Of a stretch of DNA of 64,000 nt, positions 1 to 8,827 are shown in pieces. Each line of letters starts with the position of its first letter. The first letter of the stretch is position 1. Location: NCBI RefSeq assembly GCF_013093415.1, contig NZ_JABFBC010000002.1:496001-560000 (forward strand), read 5' to 3'. Origin of the DNA: Halovulum dunhuangense (GTDB lineage Bacteria > Pseudomonadota > Alphaproteobacteria > Rhodobacterales > Rhodobacteraceae). The position numbers and the translations under genes are program-made. Under the pieces are notes generated by a model, which saw only the letters and a program-made list of their open reading frames with translations, did not search any database and was not told the DNA's origin.

Positions 1-751
1 GAAGACCGATCCAGACGGCCTTGTTGACCGGAAAGCCAGCGTAACGCGCGGAATTGGCCGAAAGCCCCGTGACGCGGAGCTGGAAGCCTGCAAAGCCGCG
101 CTCGAGCACGAAGAGGCCCAGGAGCACGGCCACGAGCGCGATGAATATGCCAGCGTGGGCCCGCGTGCCTTCGATGATGATCGGCAGCAAGGCCGCTTGT
201 GCCAGAGGTTCGGATTGCGGAAAATTGAAACCGGCCGGGTCGCGCCAGGGTCCGAAGACAAGATAGCTGAGCCAGAGTGCTGCGACGTAGTTCAACATCA
301 GGCTGACAAGGATCTCGTTGGCGTTGAACCTTGTGCGAAGCAGGGCCGGAATGGCCGCCCAGAATGCACCGCCCAGTGCACCGGCAATCATCATCAGGGG
401 CATGAGCCAGTACCCGCCAACGCTGCCGAAATTGAGCGCCAGCCAGCCGCCAAATATCACGCCGAGGATCAACTGGCCTTCGCCGCCAATATTCCAGACC
501 CCCGCACGAAAGCCGACCGAAAGTCCGATACCGATCAGAACAAGCGGCGCCGCCTTGATGAGAAGCTCCCCTACCCCGTAAAGGTCTGCAACAGGTGCGA
601 CGAACAAGGTCTTGAGCGCCGTGATCGGATCAACACCTGAAACGAGAAACACGATGACTGCGACCAAGCAGGTAAGCACGGTTGCAATGACTGGCGATAG
701 CCAGACCATGTGGGATGCGGGTGCGGCCCGCCGTTCAAGCCGTAGCGACAT
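1..751 (-). CDS. ABC transporter permease, BMP/nucleoside-sugar type (3' end outside window)
   Basis: Inner-membrane permease of a BMP-type importer for nucleosides or simple sugars. About 250 codons are visible and the C-terminus runs off the window. The reading shows repeated hydrophobic segments. Residues 87-93 read NIGGEGQ inside a G-x-R-x-G-x-W-N context, the conserved motif of this branch of the RbsC-like permeases. The ATG at 751 lies 17 bases inside the end of the upstream ATPase gene, so the two are translationally coupled. The substrate cannot be told from sequence. Family assignment is firm; the start is well supported by the overlap. Confidence 0.85.
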   Translation of the reverse strand, partial: MSLRLERRAAPASHMVWLSPVIATVLTCLVAVIVFLVSGVDPITALKTLFVAPVADLYGVGELLIKAAPLVLIGIGLSVGFRAGVWNIGGEGQLILGVIFGGWLALNFGSVGGYWLMPLMMIAGALGGAFWAAIPALLRTRFNANEILVSLMLNYVAALWLSYLVFGPWRDPAGFNFPQSEPLAQAALLPIIIEGTRAHAGIFIALVAVLLGLFVLERGFAGFQLRVTGLSANSARYAGFPVNKAVWIGL

Positions 752-2288
752 CAGCGTCCCTCACCTGCATTTCCAGAGGCGCGCTCGTCATCGCCATCCC
801 GATCGCCTCTCGCGAGAACTCCCTGCGCGGCCGGGCCGGGGTCATACTGCCGTTTGAGATGACGGCAATCCGATCAGAAATCTCCAGAAGCTCGTCTATC
901 TCTTCCGATATGATGAGCAGGCCTACTCCCTGGTCGCGAAGATTCAGAAGCGCCTTTCTGATGGTGATTGCAGCGGCAACATCCACGCCCCAGGTCGGCT
1001 GCGCGACCACGAGAACCTTTGGCTTGTTTAGGATCTCGCGCCCGATGATGAATTTTTGCAGGTTTCCACCCGATAAGGCGCCGGCCGTATCATTCACTCC
1101 GGACGTCTTGACGCCAAAGTCGCCGATTATGCGCCGGGCAAATTCGTGCACCGCTTCGGACCTGACCAGACCGCCCCATCCGACCACGTCGGCGGTGGCT
1201 GTCAGGAGTGCGTTTTCCGCAAGTGACAAGGAGGGCACGGCGCCCCGTCCAAGCCTGTCTTCGGGGACGGAACACAAACCTATCCGGCGCCTCTCGCGCG
1301 GGCCGATCATGCTTATGTCCTGTCCGTGCAGGAAGAGGCATCCCTTGGGGGCAGATTTTTCCCCCGAGAGGATCTCCATCAGTTCCTTCTGGCCATTTCC
1401 CGAAACACCGGCGATCCCAACGATCTCGCCTGCCTTGAGATCGAGAGAAATATTGTTCAGATCGGTACCGAACGGATCCTTCGAGACCACGGAAATGTCG
1501 CGCAACGCTAACACATTCGGGCCCTCGCCGCAGGGCTTTGCAGCCGGGCGCAAGCTGTGAAGGTCTCCGCCGATCATCATTCGCGCGATGCTGGAAGCCG
1601 ACTCCCGTCGGGGGTCACATTTCCCGACGACCTTCCCACCACGCATGATGGTCGCACCCGAGCAAAGGGTGCGAACCTCGTCCAGTTTGTGACTTATGTA
1701 GAGGATGGAACATCCCTCGTCGGCCAGTTGACGAAGGGTTACGAAGAGCTTCTTGACCGCCTGTGGCGTAAGAACGGACGTCGGCTCATCCAGGATGAGG
1801 AGACCTGGCGACTGCAGCAATGCGCGGATAATCTCGACGCGCTGCCGTTCTCCAACAGACATCGTGTATATATGTCGGTTCGGATCGACAGGTAATCCGT
1901 AGCGCACCGCGACCTTTCGGATTTCCAACGACAACGCCTCGAGCGAAGGCCTTGACGGTAGTGCCAGCGCGATGTTCTCGGCGACGGTCAGCGTGTCGAA
2001 GAGCGCAAAATGCTGAAACACCATGCCTATGCCCAGCTTCTGCGCCTCATTCGGGCTGCGGATTTCGACCTCGCGCCCCTCCCAGACGATCGCGCCGCTG
2101 TCTGGCTGAACCAAGCCGTAGATGATCTTCATCAGTGTTGATTTGCCGGCACCGTTCTCCCCGACGATCGCGTGGATCTCTCCGGGCGCGACCCTCAGGT
2201 CTACGGCTTCATTTGCTTTCACGAGAGGGTAAGATTTTGAAACTCCGATGAGTTCCAGTCGCCAGCGGGGCCCTGCAGGTGTACCCAT
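735..2288 (-). CDS. Duplicated ABC transporter ATP-binding protein, BMP/sugar type
   Basis: Energises the permease that overlaps its 3' end. It has two ABC cassettes in one chain, as in the RbsA-like family. The N-terminal cassette is intact: Walker A GENGAGKST at about 43-51, signature MSVGERQ, Walker B ILDEPTS. The C-terminal cassette is degenerate (GVSGNGQKE for Walker A, LSGGNLQ signature, VAQPTWGVD for Walker B), which is usual for the family. Start choice: a GGGG stretch at 2301-2304 lies 12 bases before the ATG at 2288. In-frame ATG at 2300 and GTG at 2312 are alternatives with poorer spacing. No BMP-like substrate-binding gene is seen upstream. Confidence 0.88.
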   Translation of the reverse strand: MGTPAGPRWRLELIGVSKSYPLVKANEAVDLRVAPGEIHAIVGENGAGKSTLMKIIYGLVQPDSGAIVWEGREVEIRSPNEAQKLGIGMVFQHFALFDTLTVAENIALALPSRPSLEALSLEIRKVAVRYGLPVDPNRHIYTMSVGERQRVEIIRALLQSPGLLILDEPTSVLTPQAVKKLFVTLRQLADEGCSILYISHKLDEVRTLCSGATIMRGGKVVGKCDPRRESASSIARMMIGGDLHSLRPAAKPCGEGPNVLALRDISVVSKDPFGTDLNNISLDLKAGEIVGIAGVSGNGQKELMEILSGEKSAPKGCLFLHGQDISMIGPRERRRIGLCSVPEDRLGRGAVPSLSLAENALLTATADVVGWGGLVRSEAVHEFARRIIGDFGVKTSGVNDTAGALSGGNLQKFIIGREILNKPKVLVVAQPTWGVDVAAAITIRKALLNLRDQGVGLLIISEEIDELLEISDRIAVISNGSMTPARPRREFSREAIGMAMTSAPLEMQVRDADVATA

Positions 2289-2665
2289 TTCGACTCGCAT
2301 CCCCTGCTTCACGTAATTCAGTGCTTGGTGAATTAGGCATGCAGAGTGGCGGCTTGTCTCGAGGATGACGTTTGATCGCTGGCTGAATCTCCTGAAATGA
2401 GCGTTTCTTGAACACCACCCCTTTGATTGACCGTTATTTCGACATTCCGTTAACCGGGTTCACCAAAGAACCACCGAGATGTGCAGAACTGAGGCGGCCT
2501 ACGAACGCGAGGCAATGTTCATGTTCTTTGGCAAGATCAGGATCGCGCCCAATAATTGCCGACCGCGGATCGCAGCCAGGAAAGTCCTCCCAGCCTGTCA
2601 TCCGGATAGTGACTGAAGAGCAGGGAAACTCCAGCTATGCGGCCTATAGCCGGGGAGATGCATAG
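2289..2665. other. Gene-free junction between importer operon and island
   Basis: About 375 bases without a convincing gene. Short open frames exist on both strands but have no recognisable start or protein-like composition. The region should hold the promoter of the minus-strand importer operon. It is also the likely left breakpoint of the island, because the next recognisable sequence is a truncated recombinase. No inverted repeats or tRNA pieces were recognised here. Confidence 0.4.
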
Positions 2666-3016
2666 CACGCCCATGCCCGTGCCTGTCCGCTCGGCCGCGT
2701 GCCGGCTGGCGAGATCGAGGCAGCTGTCATCGACCCGCTGCGCACCGTGTTCTGGCAGCCCGAGAACGTTGAGGGCACTTGGAAGGCCGCCCGCGCTCAT
2801 GCCGCCGAGATCACCGAGGCCGACGCCCGCACGACCCTGCAGCAACTCGACCCGCTGTGGGACGAACTGTTCCCCGCTGAGCAGGCGCGTATCGTGGCGC
2901 TGCTGGTCGAGCGCTTGGATATCGGCACGGACGGGTTGAACGTCCGGCTGCGCGTCGATGGGCTCAGCAGCCTCGCGCGCGAGATGCTGGCCGGCAATAT
3001 AGAGGCTGCCGCATGA
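2666..3016 (+). pseudogene. C-terminal remnant of a large serine recombinase
   Basis: The reading from 2666 begins mid-protein (ACPLGRVPAGEIEAAVID) and continues through WDELFPAEQARIVALLVERL to LAREML near the end. I recognise this as the C-terminal part of large serine recombinases found in alphaproteobacterial mobile elements. There is a stop codon in frame at 2663-2665. The catalytic serine domain and the recombinase domain are missing, so the gene is 5'-truncated. The stop at 3014-3016 overlaps the ATG of the next gene, the coupling expected of the intact pair. It marks the left part of a former mobile element. Confidence 0.75.
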
Positions 3017-3378
3017 TCCGCAGCACGTCGGTCCCCGAGACGGTGACGCTCCACGTCCCGTTCCGCATCGTGAAGCGCGGCGGGCGGAAGGAGATGCAGC
3101 TGCCACATGGCGCCACGCAGCCGTGCAAGGCGGACAGCACGTCGGTCAAGGCGCTGGCCCGCGCCTTCCGCTGGAAGCGGATGCTCGAGTCGGGCGAGTT
3201 CGCCACCATCGCCGACCTGGCCGAGCGGGAGGGGATCGCAACCTCCTACATGACCCGCGTCCTGCGGCTCACGCTGCTCGCCCCCGACATCGTCGAGGCG
3301 ATCCTGGACGGCACGCAGGGGCCGGAGGTGACGCTGGCGCGGGTGCCGGAGCCGTTCCAGCTGGATTGGCGACTGTAG
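3013..3378 (+). CDS. Small protein paired with serine recombinase, helix-turn-helix-like
   Basis: A 121-residue protein whose ATG overlaps the stop of the recombinase remnant (ATGA). The segment at about 55-90, ALARAFRWKRMLESGEF followed by TIADLAEREGI and TRVLRLTLLAPDI, looks like a helix-turn-helix: two helices around a short turn, then a recognition-like helix. Proteins of this kind commonly sit directly downstream of large serine recombinases in Rhodobacterales elements (from memory). The N-terminus has a short beta-rich stretch with VKRGGRKEM. A DNA-binding or accessory role in recombination is inferred. The reading frame is intact although its partner is broken. Confidence 0.65.
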   Translation: MIRSTSVPETVTLHVPFRIVKRGGRKEMQLPHGATQPCKADSTSVKALARAFRWKRMLESGEFATIADLAEREGIATSYMTRVLRLTLLAPDIVEAILDGTQGPEVTLARVPEPFQLDWRL

Positions 3379-3704
3379 CGCTAGCATACGACGCTCCTCT
3401 GATTGTTACCTGACTCACGTCCTTGCTGGCGTCCCGGCCTCGAACACTCAGCACACGGTCAAACGCATCCATTTCCTTCAGAGAAACAGATATTTAAGCC
3501 ACTCGGGGTGCACTTCCGTGAAGCGAAATCGACGGCATATCTGGCGGCATATACGCGAGCTTTGAGGCATTCTGGCCTGCACTTTCGACCGCATATTTTA
3601 CGAATATTTCATCGGAATGATTGACATGATGCTCTCCTATGCACAGCTTCATGCTGGTTAGAGCGTCGCATATGCGACAGATTCGCTATCGCAAGGAGCC
3701 GGCT
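3379..3704. other. AT-richer non-coding stretch with repeated GCATAT words
   Basis: About 325 bases with no supported gene and visibly lower GC than the flanks. GCATAT recurs near 3535, 3546 and 3591 and again within the palindrome at 3665-3678. A TTGACA hexamer lies at 3621-3626, but no good -10 box at normal spacing was seen. The stretch probably carries the promoter and control region of the downstream small gene and perhaps of the GHKL operon. Confidence 0.35.
3665..3678. promoter_or_regulatory. Perfect 14-base palindrome, possible operator
   Basis: GTCGCATATGCGAC is a perfect inverted repeat 26 bases before the start of the small gene at 3705. Its position between a TTGACA hexamer and the ribosome binding site suits a repressor operator. 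No candidate repressor other than the helix-turn-helix-like gene at 3013 is encoded nearby. The regulatory role is an inference. Confidence 0.4.
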
Positions 3705-3953
3705 ATGGATGGAAGCAACGAAGCACGTAGTCTGAGCGCCAAGCACCAGAAGTTCCGTGACCTGGCAGAAAGCAGGACAAACAAGGCCCTCGACGCAATA
3801 GGGCGGATCGGAAACCTCTCGAACCGCTCGATCTATGAATGGGATGAGGCGGAGGTTCGAAAGCTGATCAAAGCCATGAAGGACGCTGTGTCCGAAGTGG
3901 AGGCACGTTTTGCCTCGCCCAAGGGCAAGGCCTCAGCGAAGTTCAAGCTGTAA
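3705..3953 (+). CDS. Small hypothetical protein at head of defence-like island
   Basis: An 82-residue, highly charged, helix-rich protein of unknown function. The ATG at 3705 is preceded by AAGGAG at 3693-3698 with ideal spacing, so it is preferred over the longer frame from 3639. The middle reads RTNKALDAIGRIGNLSNRS, then YEWDEAEVRKLIKAMKDAV, suggesting two amphipathic helices, and the tail is Lys-rich. It lies about 100 bases before the GHKL ATPase gene on the same strand. It may be a small regulator or accessory of the island. I do not recognise the family. Confidence 0.6.
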   Translation: MDGSNEARSLSAKHQKFRDLAESRTNKALDAIGRIGNLSNRSIYEWDEAEVRKLIKAMKDAVSEVEARFASPKGKASAKFKL

Positions 3954-4051
3954 GCTGGACGTCCGCGGCGGAGCGCGCTACGCCTCTACCCATTAATTGT
4001 AACTTCGCGTTCATTCTGAGACGACGTTTCTTGTACACGGAAGGATTAGCT

Positions 4052-5842
4052 TTGTCTTGGCACTATGAGAAGGCGCCCTTGAACGGCGGCGCACCCGGCG
4101 ATGCTTACAAGAGCGTGTTCAACGGCAGCGGCAAGAACGAGGCGGCGAACCTCGCCCGCGAAGCGATCCAGAACAGCGTCGATGCAGCGGCAGATCCAGG
4201 CGGGTCGGTCCGCGTGGACTTCCGCTTTCGGCGCCTGGAAGGCGAGGCGCGCCAAGCATTTGAGACGGCCGCATCTCTCACAGACATTGCCGTGCGCGAG
4301 CCCGCCCTCGGCCTGCCCAAGAGTAACGCGTTTCGAGATCGGGCTCGGCCGCTCGACCTCCTCTACGTCGACGATTACGATACAACGGGCTTGAAGGGTA
4401 ACCCGACGCATCCTTCCTCCAACCTGCGCAAGCTCCTGATGGACCTCGGCGGGAGTGGCAAGGCGCAGAACCAGACAGGCTCAGGAGGGTCCTACGGGTT
4501 CGGCAAGGCCGTCTACAGCTCGAACTCGCGCATCGGCACGATCTTCGCCTTCAGCCGGACGGAAGACGCCCAAGGCGCTCCGATCAGCCTTCTCATGGGT
4601 TGCGCCTACCAGACCGGGCACGAGTTCGAGGGCAAGCCGTTCACCGGCCGCGCCTTCCTCGGGACCGAGGTCCTTGTGCCGGACGAGGGCGTGCGGTTCG
4701 ACCCTTTGCAGGGCGCCGCAGCCGAAGAGATGGCCGCACGTCTCGGATTCCAGCGTGAGGACGGCCTCGGCACGTCGATCCTGCTGATCGACACGGCCGT
4801 GCAACCGGAAGACCTGGTCGCGGGGATCGAGGACTGGTGGTGGCCGCGGATAGAGGCGCGTCTTCTCGAGGCGTCGGTCTTCGATTGGCGTGGGGAGGAG
4901 TACGTGCCGCGACCAAAGCAGCGCCCACACATCTACCCCTTTACCAAGGCGTTCGACAGCGCCATCGGGAAGGCGCCAGACATCGCCGGTCGCCAGCAGA
5001 GGAAGCTGTTCAACCGCTCTCAGGACCTCGACATAGGCGCCCTAGGCGCCGTCGTGCTTGACGACAGCGAGGAGGAGAACCCTCTAGGCGAGGACTTCGA
5101 GAACAGGCTCGACACCGTCGCACTTGTGCGAGGCCCGCTGATGGTGGTCGATTACCATCAGAATTGGCGTCTTAGCGCGACAGCTCCCCGTGCCGTCGGG
5201 TGCTTCGTGGCCGCGGAGGACGTCGACGAGGTCCTGAAGCTCTCCGAACCTCCCGCGCACGATCGGTGGGATCCGACGGCCCAGAGGTTGCAGATCGACG
5301 GAGACGAGAAGACGGAGATCGTCAAGTCCATCCTGGCGCGGATCAAGAAGGGCTTCCGAGACTTCCAGAACTCGGCGAAGCCACCGGCGCCGCCGCGGCC
5401 ACGACGCCTGACCAAGCTGGAACGGGACCTCGCCTCTTGGTTCGGCGTGGGGCCCAAGGGTCGGCCAGCGCCGCCGGGACCCAACCCTGCGCCCATCTCC
5501 CTGCGTCCGTACGGTCCGAGGATAGAGGTGGACGGAGATGGCCTGCGGGCGACCGGTCACGTCGACATCTCGCTTCCCGAGGGCAGCCCTGTCGCCGAAC
5601 TGCCTTTCCGCGTGCGGATCCTCCTGAAGGTAGCGGAGGAGGACGGCGTGTCCGCGGCCGATCCCATACCCCTCGAGCTTGAGCCGGACTGTCCGCTGGA
5701 ACCTCTTGGCGAAGATCTTTGGCTCGGCGTCGTGACGCCGGCGGGTCCTGCCCGCATCGGATTCCGGTCGCAGGCCTACGACCCCAGCTGGACGGTGCAG
5801 CTGGTGCCCGAGGTGTTGCCTGTCGAGGAGGCCGCGTCGTGA
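4052..5842 (+). CDS. GHKL-fold ATPase (MutL/MORC-like) of a modification-linked operon
   Basis: First gene of a five-gene coupled operon. The N-terminal half shows the Bergerat ATP-binding motifs. The N box is REAIQNSVDA at about 36-45. The G1-like motif is DDYDTTGL at 106-113. A glycine-rich lid GSGGSYGFGKA lies at about 142-152. Prokaryotic GHKL ATPases of this MutL/MORC type are known from restriction-modification-linked operons. A Pro/Arg-rich linker near 455-475 separates a beta-rich C-terminal domain. Start: TTG at 4052, with AAGGA seven bases upstream; a TTG at 4031 is the longer alternative. The stop overlaps the next start (GTGA). ATP-driven DNA clamping or sensing is inferred, not shown. 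Confidence 0.75.
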   Translation: MSWHYEKAPLNGGAPGDAYKSVFNGSGKNEAANLAREAIQNSVDAAADPGGSVRVDFRFRRLEGEARQAFETAASLTDIAVREPALGLPKSNAFRDRARPLDLLYVDDYDTTGLKGNPTHPSSNLRKLLMDLGGSGKAQNQTGSGGSYGFGKAVYSSNSRIGTIFAFSRTEDAQGAPISLLMGCAYQTGHEFEGKPFTGRAFLGTEVLVPDEGVRFDPLQGAAAEEMAARLGFQREDGLGTSILLIDTAVQPEDLVAGIEDWWWPRIEARLLEASVFDWRGEEYVPRPKQRPHIYPFTKAFDSAIGKAPDIAGRQQRKLFNRSQDLDIGALGAVVLDDSEEENPLGEDFENRLDTVALVRGPLMVVDYHQNWRLSATAPRAVGCFVAAEDVDEVLKLSEPPAHDRWDPTAQRLQIDGDEKTEIVKSILARIKKGFRDFQNSAKPPAPPRPRRLTKLERDLASWFGVGPKGRPAPPGPNPAPISLRPYGPRIEVDGDGLRATGHVDISLPEGSPVAELPFRVRILLKVAEEDGVSAADPIPLELEPDCPLEPLGEDLWLGVVTPAGPARIGFRSQAYDPSWTVQLVPEVLPVEEAAS

Positions 5843-6756
5843 AGGCCTGGAGACGATCGGAACCGCGCACAGCGCGGCCCTTCTTCGCGGTCCACGCCCT
5901 GGAGGCCGCGCTCGACAGCACGGTGCTGCTGGTCGGCGAGCGCGAGAAAGAGATCGAGGACGACGTTGTCCAGTTGGACCCGGCGGACTTCGACGGCCTT
6001 CATGTCGCGATCTGCCCCAAGCTCGACGCGGATAAGATCCGGTCGACGCTGGCCGATCGTGCGGAGGGCGTCGTGCTTCTGCTTTCGCTGCGCGATCCAA
6101 TGTTCAAGCGCCGCCTGGTCCACCGGCGCTGGCCAGTCGACGGCGAATTGCCGGAACGAATCTTCCTAGATTCGGGTCTCGTGCAGGAGTTCGGGCACAA
6201 GCGGGAGCTGCACGCGACCCTCGCCCTCGCCCTCGACGCGGACGCAGAACCAGCTCCAGGTTGGCCGCATCGCCGGGGCGCCTGGATCGCCAAGCGCACC
6301 TTCAGGCTGAAGCTAAGGAGCGTCAGGTCGACCTTCGACATCCGCAAGATGACGAAGCACGAGGCGGCGGCTTGGACAGGCTTCCCGGGTGCTTTGCTGC
6401 ACGTCGAGTACAACGAGGGGCGCCTGCTGGAGGAGCCGAACGATGAGAACCCGCTCGCGACCTGCTTCATAGCTGAAGAGGTCTACGAAAGGATGCAGCG
6501 GGTCTCCGACGGCCCTCTGCTGCAAGCCTTCGTCATGGCGGAGATCGTGGCGGCAGTGCTAGGCCACGCCGCCAAGGACGTTGAAGAGGCGACCGAGGTT
6601 CCGAAAGGGACCCCGCTCGCCACGATCCTGGAGCAACTGGGCGCGAACATGCCGATGTCGCTGACGAACCTGAAGGACATCGTGCGTGATCCGGTGAAGC
6701 TGCGCGCCGCGGTTCATGACCGAACGGACTTCGTCCGACAGCTGAGGAGTATCTGA
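5839..6756 (+). CDS. Uncharacterised protein B of GHKL-methyltransferase operon
   Basis: A 305-residue protein that I do not recognise. The GTG at 5839 overlaps the stop of the GHKL gene (GTGA), and the TGA overlaps the ATG of the next gene, so translation is coupled on both sides. Features seen are an acidic N-terminal third, a segment VVLLLSLRDPMFKRRLVHRRW with alternating hydrophobic residues, and a helical C-terminal third ending DRTDFVRQLRSI. No nuclease motif, Walker box or membrane segment is evident. Its fixed place after the ATPase suggests it forms a complex with it; that is inference. Confidence 0.7.
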   Translation: MKAWRRSEPRTARPFFAVHALEAALDSTVLLVGEREKEIEDDVVQLDPADFDGLHVAICPKLDADKIRSTLADRAEGVVLLLSLRDPMFKRRLVHRRWPVDGELPERIFLDSGLVQEFGHKRELHATLALALDADAEPAPGWPHRRGAWIAKRTFRLKLRSVRSTFDIRKMTKHEAAAWTGFPGALLHVEYNEGRLLEEPNDENPLATCFIAEEVYERMQRVSDGPLLQAFVMAEIVAAVLGHAAKDVEEATEVPKGTPLATILEQLGANMPMSLTNLKDIVRDPVKLRAAVHDRTDFVRQLRSI

Positions 6757-7577
6757 TGGCCTACCCGATCGTGACCGACGCAGCGGCGCGCACTTGGTGG
6801 AAGGCCTGGAAGGAGTGCGACAAGGTTGACGAGCCACCGGCGCGTCCCGAGACCGATACCTGCGTCGAAGGTGGCGACCACGACTGGCCCAGGGCTGTCG
6901 CGCGCCTGATGGACGACCTCAGCGCTCTCTACGACGCCGTGGACAAGCCTAAAGAGGCAGCGCGAGCTGGAGTCGTCGGCCGGATCTTCGGCGGGCGGTC
7001 GGAGGACGAAGCCGTCCCGATGACGAACGACCGCTTCGAGGCGGCAGCCTGTGTCGTCGTGCATGAGGCCCTTCCACGGGACGCGGCCCTCGCCGACCCG
7101 GAGTTCTGGATCTGGATGGCGACTGGCCCTGGGCTGGACTTGATCCGGCGCCGTTACCCGGGGAAGGGCGAGGCCCAGATCCCGGACCAGCTGAACTTCA
7201 CTTCGGCCAGCGCACGAGAGACTTTTTTCTACCGGTTGTGGGTCCGTGCGGAGCTCGCGCACGATCCGGCCCTTGCCGACCCCTACGAACTCGCGCGATA
7301 TGGTGATATCGATTTCTGGCGAAGCCACGTGTTCCGGCAGATGTCGACCGAGACCGGCCCGCTCCTCGCTGCGTTCATCCGCTTCCAGCACCCGGACGGG
7401 CCAGACGGCAAGAAGAGGCTGACCCAAGACGAGATCCGGTCCCTCGTGAAGTACATGAGAAGAGCGGCGGCCAACATGCTGGTCGAAACGCTCGACGAAA
7501 AAGAAGCGGCGGGGTTCGTGGAAGAGCAGTGGCAAAAGATTCAGTTGACAAGGTCCCGGCAGACGGCAGCGCAGTAG
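6756..7577 (+). CDS. Uncharacterised DUF6339-like protein C of the operon
   Basis: A 273-residue protein. The ATG shares one base with the previous stop (TGATG), and its last 49 bases overlap the methyltransferase gene. It contains DPEFWIWMATG near 110-120, FFYRLWVRAELAHDP in the middle and YGDIDFWRSHVFRQ near 190. This pattern of paired Trp-rich helices resembles DUF6339-type proteins that I recall beside C5 methyltransferase and Vsr genes; that recollection is unverified. It is rich in helices, has no signal peptide and shows no catalytic motif. The role is unknown; context points to DNA modification or defence. Confidence 0.7.
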   Translation: MAYPIVTDAAARTWWKAWKECDKVDEPPARPETDTCVEGGDHDWPRAVARLMDDLSALYDAVDKPKEAARAGVVGRIFGGRSEDEAVPMTNDRFEAAACVVVHEALPRDAALADPEFWIWMATGPGLDLIRRRYPGKGEAQIPDQLNFTSASARETFFYRLWVRAELAHDPALADPYELARYGDIDFWRSHVFRQMSTETGPLLAAFIRFQHPDGPDGKKRLTQDEIRSLVKYMRRAAANMLVETLDEKEAAGFVEEQWQKIQLTRSRQTAAQ

Positions 7578-8827
7578 CGTCGCCAAAGGCCGAGGCGCTG
7601 GGACGTGGCCTCCTTCACATGGAGGACAGCGCCGATCTCGAAAACGATCCCGACCCGTGGGCCAGCTGGTGGCAGTCCTTCCTTCGCGGGGCGCCTCTAC
7701 CTGACGCGTCCACTGCAGAGCAGGTCCGCGTAGTCGATCTCTTCTGTGGCGCGGGTGGGTTCGCGCTCGGCGCGTCTCTGGCTGCCCGGGCCTTCGACCG
7801 GCGCGCCTGGTTCGAGCGGATCGTCGACGCCGATGCCGGCGCCCTTGAAGTGCACGCCCGCAGCAACGACGTCGGCCGGAAGGTCTGCGCCGGCGTGTCG
7901 TCGCTCGTCGACTACCAGGTTCGTCGCAGGCAAGACCGTTGCCGGTTCGCTTACGCCCCCGAGATCGTGGATCCAGCGCTCGCCATCGCGCCCGAGGTCG
8001 ACCTGTTGATCGCCGGTCCGCCCTGCCAAGGGCACTCGAACCTGAACAATCACACCCGGCGCCGGGATCCCCGCAACGACCTCTTTGTCTGCACGGTGGC
8101 CGCCGCCGTCGCGCTCCGCGCCAAGGCCGTGCTCATCGAAAACGTCCGTACGGTGACGGTCTCCCATGGCGACGTCGTGGGAATGGCGCGAGAGCTGCTT
8201 GAATCCGAAGGCTACACGGTGACCGAGGACATCGTCCGGGCGGACCGACTTGGCTGGCCCCAAACCCGAGAGCGCTATTTCATGACAGCGATCCGGGGTG
8301 ATGCAGTCTGCGCGCCCTTGCCGGTTATCGAGGAGCGCGAGCCTCGCTCCGTTATGTGGGCCATCGGCGACCTTATGGAGCTGAAGGGCGGCGTTGAGCC
8401 CTTCGACACCGCGCCGGTGCCGTCGGACGAGAACCGGAAGCGGATCCACTGGTTGTTCGACAACGGCCTTCACGACCTGGCCAACTCGGAGCGTCCCGAT
8501 TGCCACAAGGACGGCACCACCTACACGGCGGTCTACGGCAGGATGCATCACGATCGCCCGGCTCCGACGATCACTACGGGCATCGGCACGCCCGGGCAAG
8601 GCCGGTTCATCCATCCCCTGAAACGTCGTCTGGTGACGCCCCACGAGGCAGCGCGGATCCAGGGCTTCCCCGACGGCTACGGTTTCTTGGAGCGGGGGGT
8701 TCCAGCCAAACGAAAGGACCTCGCGAAGTGGATCGGCGACGCTGTCCCGGCACCGATGGGCTACATTATGGCCCGGCGCGCCTTCGCCGCGCTCGGCCTT
8801 TCACAGAGGCAACGTGCTGACTTGTGA
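7529..8827 (+). CDS. C5-cytosine DNA methyltransferase
   Basis: Transfers a methyl group from SAM to cytosine C5 in a specific DNA site. All key motifs are present in order: motif I DLFCGAGG at 70-77, catalytic PPCQG with Cys166, ENV at 204-206, QTRER at 245-249 and the C-terminal GDAVPAPMG. The target-recognition region lies between the last two. At 432 residues it is family-typical, with an extra ~65 N-terminal residues before motif I. Start GTG at 7529 has GGAAGAG just upstream and overlaps the previous gene by 49 bases. A downstream ATG at 7619 lacks a binding site. The stop overlaps the Vsr start (GTGA). Target site unknown. Confidence 0.92.
   Translation: MAKDSVDKVPADGSAVASPKAEALGRGLLHMEDSADLENDPDPWASWWQSFLRGAPLPDASTAEQVRVVDLFCGAGGFALGASLAARAFDRRAWFERIVDADAGALEVHARSNDVGRKVCAGVSSLVDYQVRRRQDRCRFAYAPEIVDPALAIAPEVDLLIAGPPCQGHSNLNNHTRRRDPRNDLFVCTVAAAVALRAKAVLIENVRTVTVSHGDVVGMARELLESEGYTVTEDIVRADRLGWPQTRERYFMTAIRGDAVCAPLPVIEEREPRSVMWAIGDLMELKGGVEPFDTAPVPSDENRKRIHWLFDNGLHDLANSERPDCHKDGTTYTAVYGRMHHDRPAPTITTGIGTPGQGRFIHPLKRRLVTPHEAARIQGFPDGYGFLERGVPAKRKDLAKWIGDAVPAPMGYIMARRAFAALGLSQRQRADL

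Noticed and set aside
155-640. Plus-strand open frames at the window start
   Set aside because: They are antisense to the clear ABC permease on the minus strand, which has membrane segments and the family motif.
2408-2665. An 85-codon plus-strand frame before the recombinase remnant
   Set aside because: No ribosome binding site, no protein-like composition and no family seen.
3535-3678. GCATAT repeats considered as a CRISPR-like or phage attachment array
   Set aside because: The words are only six bases, unevenly spaced and without regular spacers.
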